NCBI GenBank assembly: GCA_946699065.1
Contig: CAMPDV010000303.1
Coordinates: 62,001-126,000 of the forward strand
Length of the DNA: 64,000 bases
Source: Loxodes magnus
Taxonomy: Eukaryota > Ciliophora > Karyorelictea > Loxodida > Loxodidae
Direction of reading: 5' to 3'
Shown here: positions 26,201-41,200 of the stretch, piece after piece
How positions within the stretch are numbered: position 1 is the first letter of the stretch
Layout of the letters: the number at the start of each line of letters is the position of its first letter
The notes under the pieces: generated by a model
What the model was told of the DNA's origin: nothing
The model's database searches: none
What the model saw: only the letters and a program-made list of their open reading frames with translations
Made by a program: the position numbers and the translations under genes

Positions 26201-29200
26201 ATTAGTGTGACCACTCATGGTCTTACAGGTACCTGTCTTGACGTCACATAGTCTCACCGTATAATCATAACTTCCCGATACGATGAACTCTGAATCACTG
26301 GATATAGCCACAGCATATACATAATGTGTGTGACCACTCATGGTCTTACAGGTACCTGTCTTGACGTCCCATAGTCTCACCGTATAATCATTACTTCCCG
26401 ATACGATGAACTCTGAATCATTCGATATAGCCACAGCATATACATAACTAGTGTGACCACTCATGGTCTTACAGGTACCTGTCTTGACGTCCCATAGTCT
26501 CACCGTATAATCATTACTTCCCGATACGATGAACTCTGAATCACTGGATATAGCCACAGATCATACATAACTAGTGTGACCACTCATGGTCTTACAGGTA
26601 CCTGTCTTGACGTCCCATAGTCTCACTGTATAATCATTACTTCCCGATACGATGAACTCTGAATCATTCGATATAGCCACAGCATATACATAACTAGTGT
26701 GACCACTCATGGTCTTACAGGTACCTGTCTTGACGTCCCATAGTCTCACCGTATAATCATTACTTCCCGATACGATGAACTCTGAATCACTGGATATAGC
26801 CACAGCATATACAACATTAGTGTGACCACTCATGGTCTTACAGGTACCTGTCTTGACGTCCCATAGTCTCACCGTATAATCATAACTTCCCGATACGATG
26901 AACTCTGAATAACTGGATATAGCCACAGCATATACATAATGTGTGTGACCACTCATGGTCTTACAGGTACCTGTCTTGACGTCCCATAGTCTCACCGTAT
27001 AATCATTACTTCCCGATACGATGAACTCTGAATCACTGGATATAGCCACAGATGATACATAATTAGTGTGACCACTCATGGTCTTACAGGTACCTGTCTT
27101 GAAGTCCCATAGTCTCACCGTATAATCATAACTTCCCGATACGATGAACTCTGAATCACTGGATATAGCCACAGCATATACATAATGTGTGTGACCACTC
27201 ATGGTCTTACAGGTACCTGTCTTGACGTCCCATAGTCTCACCGTATAATCATTACTTCCCGATACGATGAACTCTGAATCACTGGATATAGCCACAGATG
27301 ATACATAATTAGTGTGACCACTCATGGTCTTACAGGTACCTGCCTTGACGTCACATAGTCTCACCGTATAATCATAACTTCCCGATACGATGAACTCTGA
27401 ATCACTGGATATAGCCACAGATGATACTCAACTAGTGTGACCACTCATGGTCTTACAGGTACCTGTCTTGAAGTCCCATAGTCTCACCGTATAATCATAA
27501 CTTCCCGATACGATGAACTCTGAATCACTGGATATAGACACAGCATATACATAACTAGTGTGACCACTCATGGTCTTACAGGTACCTGTCTTGACGTCCC
27601 ATAGTCTCACCGTATAATCATTACTTCCCGATACGATGAACTCTGAATCACTGGATATAGCCACAGATGATACATAATTAGTGTGACCACTCATGGTCTT
27701 ACAGGTACCTGTCTTGAAGTCCCATAGTCTCACCGTATAATCATAACTTCCCGATACGATGAACTCTGAATCACTGGATATAGACACAGCATATACATAA
27801 CTAGTGTGACCACTCATGGTCTTACAGGTACCTGTCTTGACGTCCCATAGTCTCACCGTATAATCATTACTTCCCGATACGATGAACTCTGAATCATTCG
27901 ATATAGCCACAGCATATACATAATTAGTGTGACCACTCATGGTCTTACAGGTACCTGTCTTGACGTCACATAGTCTCACCGTATAATCATAACTTCCCGA
28001 TACGATGAACTCTGAATCACTGGATATAGCCACAGATGATACTCAACTAGTGTGACCACTCATGGTCTTACAGGTACCTGTCTTGACGTCCCATAGTCTC
28101 ACCGTATAATCATAACTTCCCGATACGATGAACTCTGAATCACTGGATATAGCCACAGCATATACAGAACTAGTGTGACCACTCATGGTCTTACAGGTAC
28201 CTGTCTTGACGTCCCATAGTCTCACCGTATAATCTGCACTTCCCGATACGATGAACTCTGAATAACTGGATATAGCCACAGCATATACATAATGTGTGTG
28301 ACCACTCATGGTCTTACAGGTACCTGTCTTGACGTCCCATAGTCTCACCGTCTAATCTGCACTTCCCGATACGATGAACTCTGAATCACTGGATATAGCC
28401 ACAGATCATACATAACTAGTGTGACCACTCATGGTCTTACAGGTACCTGTCTTGACGTTCCATTGTCTCACCGTATAATCATTACTTCCCGATACGATGA
28501 ACTCTGAATCACTGGATATAGCCACAGATCATACATAATGTGTGTGACCACTCATGGTCTTACAGGTACCTGTCTTGACGTCCCATAGTCTCACCGTATA
28601 ATCATTACTTCCCGATACGATGAACTCTGAATCACTGGATATAGACACAGCATATACATAATGTGTGTGACCACTCATGGTCTTACAGGTACCTGTCTTG
28701 ACGTCCCATAGTCTCACCGTATAATCATTACTTCCCGATACGATGAACTCTGAATCACTGGATATAGCCACAGCATATACAGAACTAGTGTGACCACTCA
28801 TGGTCTTACAGGTACCTGTCTTGACGTCCCATAGTCTCACCGTATAATCATAACTTCCCGATACGATGAACTCTGAATCACTGGATATAGCCACAGATGA
28901 TACATAACTAGTGTGACCACTCATGGTCTTACAGGTACCTGTCTTGACGTCCCATAGTCTCACCGTATAATCATTACTTCCCGATACGATGAACTCTGAA
29001 TCACTGGATATAGCCACAGATGATACAACATTAGTGTGACCACTCATGGTCTTACAGGTACCTGTCTTGACGTCCCATAGTCTCACCGTATAATCATTAC
29101 TTCCCGATACGATGAACTCTGAATCACTGGATATAGCACCAGATCATACATAACTAGTGTGACCACTCATGGTCTTACAGGTACCTGTCTTTACGTTCCA

Positions 29201-32200
29201 TTGTCTCACCGTATTATCTCCACTTCCCGATACGATGAACTCTGAATCACTGGATATAGCCACAGATCATACATAATGTGTGTGACCACTCATGGTCTTA
29301 CAGGTACCTGTCTTGACGTCCCATAGTCTCACCGTATAATCATAACTTCCCGATACGATGAACTCTGAATCACTGGATATAGCCACAGATCATACACAAT
29401 GTGTGTGACCACTCATGGTCTTACAGGTACCTGTCTTTACGTTCCATTGTCTCACCGTATAATCTGCACTTCCCGATACGATGAACTCTGAATCACTGGA
29501 TATAGCCACAGATCATACATAATGTGTGTGACCACTCATGGTCTTACAGGTACCTGTCTTGACGTCCCATAGTCTCACCGTATAATCTGCACTTCCCGAT
29601 ACGATGAACTCTGAATCACTGGATATAGCCACAGCACATACATAATGTGTGTGACCACTCATGGTCTTACAGGTACCTGTCTTGACGTCCCATAGTCTCA
29701 CCGTATAATCATTACTTCCCGATACGATGAACTCTGAATCACTTGATATAGCCACAGCATATACAACATTAGTGTGACCACTCATGGTCTTACAGGTACC
29801 TGTCTTGACGTCCCATAGTCTCACCGTATAATCTGCACTTCCCGATACGATGAACTCTGAATCACTGGATATAGCCACAGATCATACACAACTAGTGTGA
29901 CCACTCATGGTCTTACAGGTACCTGTCTTGACGTCCCATAGTCTCACCGTATAATCATAACTTCCCGATACGATGAACTCTAAATCACTGGATATAGCCA
30001 CGGCATATACTTAACTAGTGTGACCACTCATGGTCTTACAGGTACCTGTCTTGACGTCCCATAGTCTCACCGTATAATCATTACTTCCCGATACGATGAA
30101 CTCTGAATCATTCGATATAGCCACAGCATATACATAACTAGTGTGACCACTCATGGTCTTACAGGTACCTGTCTTGACGTCCCATAGTCTCACCGTATAA
30201 TCATTACTTCCCGATACGATGAACTCTGAATCACTGGATATAGCCCCAGATCATACATAACTAGTGTGACCACTCATGGTCTTACAGGTACCTGTCTTGA
30301 CGTCCCATAGTCTCACTGTATAATCATTACTTCCCGATACGATGAACTCTGAATCACTGGATATAGCCACAGCATATACATAACTAGTGTGACCACTCAT
30401 GGTCTTACAGGTACCTGTCTTGACGTCCCATAGTCTCACCGTATAATCATAACTTCCCGATACGATGAACTCTGAATCACTGGATATAGCCACAGCATAT
30501 ACATAACTAGTGTGACCACTCATGGTCTTACAGGTACCTGTCTTGACGTCCCATAGTCTCACCGTATAATCTGCACTTCCCGATACGATGAACTCTGAAT
30601 AACTGGATATAGCCACAGCATATACATAATGTGTGTGACCACTCATGGTCTTACAGGTACCTGTCTCTACGTCCCATAGTCTCACCGTATAATCATAACT
30701 TCCCGATACGATGAACTCTGAATCACTGGATATAGCCACAGCATATACATAACTAGTGTGACCACTCATGGTCTTACAGGTACCTGTCTTGACGTCCCAT
30801 AGTCTCACCGTATAATCATTACTTCCCGATACGATGAACTCTGAATCACTGGATATAGCCACAGCATATACAACATTAGTGTGACCACTCATGGTCTTAC
30901 AGGTACCTGTCTTGACGTCCCATAGTCTCACCGTATAATCTGCACTTCCCGATACGATGAACTCTGAATAACTGGATATAGCCACAGCATATACATAATG
31001 TGTGTGACCACTCATGGTCTTACAGGTACCTGTCTCTACGTCCCATAGTCTCACCGTATAATCATAACTTTCCGATACGATGAACTCTGAATCACTGGAT
31101 ATAGCCACAGCATATACATAATGTGTGTGACCACTCATGGTCTTACAGGTACCTGTCTCTACGTCCCATAGTCTCACCGTATAATCATTACTTCCCGATA
31201 CGATGAACTCTGAATCACTGGATATAGCCACAGATGATACATAATTAGTGTGACCACTCATGGTCTTACAGGTACCTGTCTTGACGTCCCATAGTCTCAC
31301 CGTATAATCATTACTTCCCGATACGATGAACTCTGAATCACTGGATATAGCCACAGATGATACATAATTAGTGTGACCACTCATGGTCTTACAGGTACCT
31401 GTCTTGACGTCCCATAGTCTCACCGTATAATCTGCACTTCCCGATACGATGAACTCTGAATCACTGGATATAGCCACAGATCATACATAATGTGTGTGAC
31501 CACTCATGGTCTTACAGGTACCTGTCTTGACGTCCCATAGTCTCACCGTATAATCATTACTTCCCGATACGATGAACTCTGAATCACTGGATATAGCCAC
31601 AGCATATACATAATGTGTGTGACCACTCATGGTCTTACAGGTACCTGTCTCTACGTCCCATAGTCTCACCGTATAATCATTACTTCCCGATACGATGAAC
31701 TCTGAATCACTGGATATAGCCACAGATGATACATAATTAGTGTGACCACTCATGGTCTTACAGGTACCTGTCTTGACGTCCCATAGTCTCACCGTATAAT
31801 CATTACTTCCCGATACGATGAACTCTGAATCACTGGATATAGCCACAGATGATACATAATTAGTGTGACCACTCATGGTCTTACAGGTACCTGTCTTGAA
31901 GTCCCATAGTCTCACCGTATAATCATAACTTCCCGATACGATGAACTCTGAATCACTGGATATAGCCACAGCATATACATAACTAGTGTGACCACTCATG
32001 GTCTTACAGGTACCTGTCTTGACGTCCCATAGTCTCACCGTATAATCATTACTTCCCGATACGATGAACTCTGAATCACTGGATATAGCCACAGCATATA
32101 CAACATTAGTGTGACCACTCATGGTCTTACAGGTACCTGTCTTGACGTCCCATAGTCTCACCGTATAATCATTACTTCCCGATACGATGAACTCTGAATC

Positions 32201-35200
32201 ACTGGATATAGCCACAGCATATACAACATTAGTGTGACCACTCATGGTCTTACAGGTACCTGTCTTGACGTCCCATAGTCTCACTGTATAATCATTACTT
32301 CCCGATACGATGAACTCTGAATCACTGGATATAGCCACAGCATATACAGAACTAGTGTGACCACTCATGGTCTTACAGGTACCTGTCTTTACGTTCCATA
32401 GTCTCACCGTATAATCATTACTTCCCGATACGATGAACTCTGAATCACTGGATATAGCCACAGATGATACATAATTAGTGTGACCACTCATGGTCTTACA
32501 GGTACCTGTCTTGACGTCCCATAGTCTCACCGTATAATCATTACTTCCCGATACGATGAACTCTGAATCACTGGATATAGCCACAGATCATACATAAAAT
32601 GTGTGACCACTCATGGTCTTACAGGTACCTGTCTTGACGTCCCATAGTCTCACCGTATAATCATTACTTCCCGATACGATGAACTCTGAATCACTGGATA
32701 TAGCCACAGATCATACATAAAATGTGTGACCACTCATGGTCTTACAGGTACCTGTCTTTACGTTCCATTGTCTCACCGTATAATCATTACTTCCCGATAC
32801 GATGAACTCTGAATCACTGGATATAGCCACAGATCATACATAAAATGTGTGACCACTCATGGTCTTACAGGTACCTGTCTTTACGTTCCATTGTCTCACC
32901 GTATAATCATTACTTCCCGATACGATGAACTCTGAATCACTGGATATAGCCACAGATCATACATAAAATGTGTGACCACTCATGGTCTTACAGGTACCTG
33001 TCTTTACGTTCCATTGTCTCACCGTATTATATCCACTTCCCGATACGATGAACTCTGAATCACTGGATATAGACACAGCATATACATAACTAGTGTGACC
33101 ACTCATGGTCTTACAGGTACCTGTCTTGACGTCCCATAGTCTCACTGTATAATCATTACTTCCCGATACGATGAACTCTGAATCACTGGATATAGCCACA
33201 GATGATACAACACTAGTGTGACCACTCATGGTCTTACAGGTACCTGTCTTGACGTCCCATAGTCTCACTGTATAATCATTACTTCCCGATACGATGAACT
33301 CTGAATCACTTGATATAGCCACAGCATATACATAACTAGTGTGACCACTCATGGTCTTACAGGTACCTGTCTTGACGTCCCATAGTCTCACCGTATAATC
33401 ATTACTTCCCGATACGATGAACTCTGAATCACTGGATATAGCCACAGATCATACATAAAATGTGTGACCACTCATGGTCTTACAGGTACCTGTCTTTACG
33501 TTCCATTGTCTCACCGTATTATATCCACTTCCCGATACGATGAACTCTGAATCACTGGATATAGACACAGCATATACATAACTAGTGTGACCACTCATGG
33601 TCTTACAGGTACCTGTCTTGAAGTCCCATAGTCTCACCGTATAATCATAACTTCCCGATACGATGAACTCTGAATCACTGGATATAGCCACAGATGATAC
33701 AACACTAGTGTGACCACTCATGGTCTTACAGGTACCTGTCTTGACGTCCCATAGTCTCACTGTATAATCATTACTTCCCGATACGATGAACTCTGAATCA
33801 CTGGATATAGCCACAGCATATACATAACTAGTGTGACCACTCATGGTCTTACAGGTACCTGTCTTGACGTCCCATAGTCTCACCGTATAATCATTACTTC
33901 CCGATACGATGAACTCTGAATCACTGGATATAGCCCCAGATCATACATAACTAGTGTGACCACTCATGGTCTTACAGGTACCTGTCTTGACGTCCCATAG
34001 TCTCACCGTATAATCTGCACTTCCCGATACGATGAACTCTGAATCACTGGATATAGCCACAGCATATACAGAACTAGTGTGACCACTCATGGTCTTACAG
34101 GTACCTGTCTTGACGTCCCATAGTCTCACCGTATAATCATTACTTCCCGATACGATGAACTCTGAATCACTGGATATAGCCACAGATGATACATAATTAG
34201 TGTGACCACTCATGGTCTTACAGGTACCTGTCTTGACGTCCCATAGTCTCACCGTATAATCATTACTTCCCGATACGATGAACTCTGAATCACTGGATAT
34301 AGCCACAGCATATACATAATGTGTGTGACCACTCATGGTCTTACAGGTACCTGTCTTGACGTCCCATAGTCTCACCGTATAATCTGCACTTCCCGATACG
34401 ATGAACTCTGAATCACTGGATATAGCCACAGCATATACATAACTAGTGTGACCACTCATGGTCTTACAGGTACCTGTCTTGACGTCCCATAGTCTCACCG
34501 TATAATCATAACTTCCCGATACGATGAACTCTGAATCACTGGATATAGCCACAGCATATACATAACTAGTGTGACCACTCATGGTCTTACAGGTACCTGT
34601 CTTGACGTCCCATAGTCTCACCGTATAATCATTACTTCCCGATACGATGAACTCTGAATCACTGGATATAGCCACAGATGATACAACACTAGTGTGACCA
34701 CTCATGGTCTTACAGGTACCTGTCTTGACGTCCCATAGTCTCACCGTATAATCATAACTTCCCGATACGATGAACTCTGAATAACTGGATATAGCCACAG
34801 ATCATACATAAAATGTGTGACCACTCATGGTCTTACAGGTACCTGTCTTTACGTTCCATTGTCTCACCGTATAATCATTACTTCCCGATACGATGAACTC
34901 TGAATCACTGGATATAGCCACAGATCATACATAAAATGTGTGACCACTCATGGTCTTACAGGTACCTGTCTTTACGTTCCATTGTCTCACCGTATAATCA
35001 TTACTTCCCGATACGATGAACTCTGAATCACTGGATATAGCCACAGATCATACATAAAATGTGTGACCACTCATGGTCTTACAGGTACCTGTCTTGACGT
35101 CCCATAGTCTCACCGTATAATCATAACTTCCCGATACGATGAACTCTGAATCACTGGATATAGACACAGCATATACATAACTAGTGTGACCACTCATGGT

Positions 35201-38200
35201 CTTACAGGTACCTGTCTTGACGTCCCATAGTCTCACCGTATAATCATAACTTCCCGATACGATGAACTCTGAATCACTGGATATAGCCACAGCATATACA
35301 GAACTAGTGTGACCACTCATGGTCTTACAGGTACCTGTCTTGACGTCCCATAGTCTCACCGTATAATCTGCACTTCCCGATACGATGAACTCTGAATCAC
35401 TGGATATAGCCACAGATCATACATAATGTGTGTGACCACTCATGGTCTTACAGGTACCTGTCTTGACGTCCCATAGTCTCACCGTATAATCATAACTTCC
35501 CGATACGATGAACTCTGAATAACTGGATATAGCCACAGCATATACATAATGTGTGTGACCACTCATGGTCTTACAGGTACCTGTCTTGACGTCCCATAGT
35601 CTCACCGTATAATCTGCACTTCCCGATACGATGAACTCTGAATCACTGGATATAGCCACAGATCATACACAACTAGTGTGACCACTCATGGTCTTACAGG
35701 TACCTGTCTTGACGTCCCATAGTCTCACCGTATAATCATAACTTCCCGATACGATGAACTCTGAATCACTGGATATAGCCACATATCATACATGACTAGT
35801 GTGACCACTCATGGTCTTACAGGTACCTGTCTTGACGTCCCATAGTCTCACTGTATAATCATTACTTCCCGATACGATGAACTCTGAATCACTGGATATA
35901 GCCACAGCATATACATAACTAGTGTGACCACTCATGGTCTTACAGGTACCTGTCTTGACGTCCCATAGTCTCACCGTATAATCTGCACTTCCCGATACGA
36001 TGAACTCTGAATAACTGGATATAGCCACAGCATATACATAATGTGTGTGACCACTCATGGTCTTACAGGTACCTGTCTTTACGTTCCATTGTCTCACCGT
36101 ATAATCATGACTTCCCGATACGATGAACTCTGAATAACTGGATATATCCACAGCATATACATAACTAGTGTGACCACTCATGGTCTTACAGGTACCTGTC
36201 TTGACGTCCCATAGTCTCACCGTATAATCATAACTTCCCGATACGATGAACTCTGAATCACTGGATATAGCCACAGATGATACATAATTAGTGTGACCAC
36301 TCATGGTCTTACAGGTACCTGTCTTTACGTTCCATTGTCTCACCGTATAATCTGCACTTCCCGATACGATGAACTCTGAATCACTGGATATAGCCACAGA
36401 TGATACAACATTAGTGTGACCACTCATGGTCTTACAGGTACCTGTCTTGACGTCCCATAGTCTCACCGTATAATCATGACTTCCCGATACGATGAACTCT
36501 GAATAACTGGATATAGCCACAGCATATACATAATGTGTGTGACCACTCATGGTCTTACAGGTACCTGTCTTGACGTCACATAGTCTCACCGTATAATCAT
36601 GACTTCCCGATACGATGAACTCTGAATCACTGGATATATCCACAGCATATACATAACTAGTGTGACCACTCATGGTCTTACAGGTACCTGTCTTGACGTC
36701 CCATAGTCTCACCGTATAATCATAACTTCCCGATACGATGAACTCTGAATCACTGGATATAGCCACAGCATATACAGAACTAGTGTGACCACTCATGGTC
36801 TTACAGGTACCTGTCTTGACGTCCCATAGTCTCACCGTATAATCATAACTTCCCGATACGATGAACTCTGAATCACTGGATATATCCACAGCATATACAT
36901 AACTAGTGTGACCACTCATGGTCTTACAGGTACCTGTCTTGACGTCCCATAGTCTCACCGTATAATCTGCACTTCCCGATACGATGAACTCTGAATCACT
37001 GGATATAGCCACAGCATATACATAATGTGTGTGACCACTCATGGTCTTACAGGTACCTGTCTTGACGTCACATAGTCTCACCGTATAATCTGCACTTCCC
37101 GATACGATGAACTCTGAATCACTGGATATAGCCACAGATCATACATAACTAGTGTGACCACTCATGGTCTTACAGGTACCTGTCTTGACGTCCCATAGTC
37201 TCACCGTATAATCTGCACTTCCCGATACGATGAACTCTGAATAACTGGATATAGCCACAGCATATACATAATGTGTGTGACCACTCATGGTCTTACAGGT
37301 ACCTGTCTTGACGTCCCATAGTCTCACCGTATAATCTGCACTTCCCGATACGATGAACTCTGAATCACTGGATATAGCCACAGATCATACATAACTAGTG
37401 TGACCACTCATGGTCTTACAGGTACCTGTCTTGACGTCCCATAGTCTCACCGTATAATCATAACTTCCCGATACGATGAACTCTGAATCACTGGATATAG
37501 CCACAGCATATACAGAACTAGTGTGACCACTCATGGTCTTACAGGTACCTGTCTTGACGTCCCATAGTCTCACCGTATAATCTGCACTTCCCGATACGAT
37601 GAACTCTGAATCACTGGATATAGCCACAGATCATACATAATGTGTGTGACCACTCATGGTCTTACAGGTACCTGTCTTGACGTCCCATAGTCTCACCGTA
37701 TAATCATAACTTCCCGATACGATGAACTCTGAATAACTGGATATAGCCACAGCATATACATAATGTGTGTGACCACTCATGGTCTTACAGGTACCTGTCT
37801 TGACGTCCCATAGTCTCACCGTATAATCTGCACTTCCCGATACGATGAACTCTGAATCACTGGATATAGCCACAGATCATACACAACTAGTGTGACCACT
37901 CATGGTCTTACAGGTACCTGTCTTGACGTCCCATAGTCTCACCGTATAATCATAACTTCCCGATACGATGAACTCTGAATCACTGGATATAGCCACATAT
38001 CATACATGACTAGTGTGACCACTCATGGTCTTACAGGTACCTGTCTTGACGTCCCATAGTCTCACTGTATAATCATTACTTCCCGATACGATGAACTCTG
38101 AATCACTGGATATAGCCACAGCATATACATAACTAGTGTGACCACTCATGGTCTTACAGGTACCTGTCTTGACGTCCCATAGTCTCACCGTATAATCTGC

Positions 38201-41200
38201 ACTTCCCGATACGATGAACTCTGAATAACTGGATATAGCCACAGCATATACATAATGTGTGTGACCACTCATGGTCTTACAGGTACCTGTCTTTACGTTC
38301 CATTGTCTCACCGTATAATCATGACTTCCCGATACGATGAACTCTGAATAACTGGATATATCCACAGCATATACATAACTAGTGTGACCACTCATGGTCT
38401 TACAGGTACCTGTCTTGACGTCCCATAGTCTCACCGTATAATCATAACTTCCCGATACGATGAACTCTGAATCACTGGATATAGCCACAGATGATACATA
38501 ATTAGTGTGACCACTCATGGTCTTACAGGTACCTGTCTTTACGTTCCATTGTCTCACCGTATAATCTGCACTTCCCGATACGATGAACTCTGAATCACTG
38601 GATATAGCCACAGATGATACAACATTAGTGTGACCACTCATGGTCTTACAGGTACCTGTCTTGACGTCCCATAGTCTCACCGTATAATCATGACTTCCCG
38701 ATACGATGAACTCTGAATAACTGGATATAGCCACAGCATATACATAATGTGTGTGACCACTCATGGTCTTACAGGTACCTGTCTTGACGTCACATAGTCT
38801 CACCGTATAATCATGACTTCCCGATACGATGAACTCTGAATCACTGGATATATCCACAGCATATACATAACTAGTGTGACCACTCATGGTCTTACAGGTA
38901 CCTGTCTTGACGTCCCATAGTCTCACCGTATAATCATAACTTCCCGATACGATGAACTCTGAATCACTGGATATAGCCACAGCATATACAGAACTAGTGT
39001 GACCACTCATGGTCTTACAGGTACCTGTCTTGACGTCCCATAGTCTCACCGTATAATCATAACTTCCCGATACGATGAACTCTGAATCACTGGATATATC
39101 CACAGCATATACATAACTAGTGTGACCACTCATGGTCTTACAGGTACCTGTCTTGACGTCCCATAGTCTCACCGTCTAATCTGCACTTCCCGATACGATG
39201 AACTCTGAATCACTGGATATAGCCACAGCATATACATAATGTGTGTGACCACTCATGGTCTTACAGGTACCTGTCTTGACGTCACATAGTCTCACCGTAT
39301 AATCTGCACTTCCCGATACGATGAACTCTGAATCACTGGATATAGCCACAGATCATACATAACTAGTGTGACCACTCATGGTCTTACAGGTACCTGTCTT
39401 GACGTCCCATAGTCTCACCGTATAATCTGCACTTCCCGATACGATGAACTCTGAATAACTGGATATAGCCACAGCATATACATAATGTGTGTGACCACTC
39501 ATGGTCTTACAGGTACCTGTCTTGACGTCACATAGTCTCACCGTATAATCATGACTTCCCGATACGATGAACTCTGAATCACTGGATATATCCACAGCAT
39601 ATACATAACTAGTGTGACCACTCATGGTCTTACAGGTACCTGTCTTGACGTCCCATAGTCTCACCGTATAATCATAACTTCCCGATACGATGAACTCTGA
39701 ATCACTGGATATAGCCACAGCATATACAGAACTAGTGTGACCACTCATGGTCTTACAGGTACCTGTCTTGACGTCCCATAGTCTCACCGTATAATCATAA
39801 CTTCCCGATACGATGAACTCTGAATCACTGGATATATCCACAGCATATACATAACTAGTGTGACCACTCATGGTCTTACAGGTACCTGTCTTGACGTCCC
39901 ATAGTCTCACCGTATAATCTGCACTTCCCGATACGATGAACTCTGAATCACTGGATATAGCCACAGCATATACAGAACTAGTGTGACCACTCATGGTCTT
40001 ACAGGTACCTGTCTTGACGTCCCATAGTCTCACCGTATAATCATAACTTCCCGATACGATGAACTCTGAATCACTGGATATATCCACAGCATATACATAA
40101 CTAGTGTGACCACTCATGGTCTTACAGGTACCTGTCTTGACGTCCCATAGTCTCACCGTATAATCTGCACTTCCCGATACGATGAACTCTGAATCACTGG
40201 ATATAGCCACAGCATATACTTAACTAGTGTGACCACTCATGGTCTTACAGGTACCTGTCTTGACGTCCCATAGTCTCACCGTATAATCATAACTTCCCGA
40301 TACGATGAACTCTGAATCACTGGATATAGCCACATATCATACATGACTAGTGTGACCACTCATGGTCTTACAGGTACCTGTCTTGACGTCCCATAGTCTC
40401 ACCGTATAATCATAACTTCCCGATACGATGAACTCTGAATAACTGGATATAGCCACAGCATATACATAATGTGTGTGACCACTCATGGTCTTACAGGTAC
40501 CTGTCTTGACGTCACATAGTCTCACCGTATAATCATGACTTCCCGATACGATGAACTCTGAATCACTGGATATATCCACAGCATATACATAACTAGTGTG
40601 ACCACTCATGGTCTTACAGGTACCTGTCTTGACGTCACATAGTCTCACCGTATAATCATAACTTCCCGATACGATGAACTCTGAATAACTGGATATAGCC
40701 ACAGCATATACATAATGTGTGTGACCACTCATGGTCTTACAGGTACCTGTCTTGACGTCACATAGTCTCACCGTATAATCATGACTTCCCGATACGATGA
40801 ACTCTGAATCACTGGATATATCCACAGCATATACATAACTAGTGTGACCACTCATGGTCTTACAGGTACCTGTCTTGACGTCACATAGTCTCACCGTATA
40901 ATCATAACTTCCCGATACGATGAACTCTGAATAACTGGATATAGCCACAGCATATACATAATGTGTGTGACCACTCATGGTCTTACAGGTACCTGTCTTG
41001 ACGTCCCATAGTCTCACCGTATAATCATAACTTCCCGATACGATGAACTCTGAATCACTGGATATATCCACAGCATATACATAACTAGTGTGACCACTCA
41101 TGGTCTTACAGGTACCTGTCTTGACGTCCCATAGTCTCACCGTATAATCTGCACTTCCCGATACGATGAACTCTGAATCACTGGATATAGCCACAGCATA

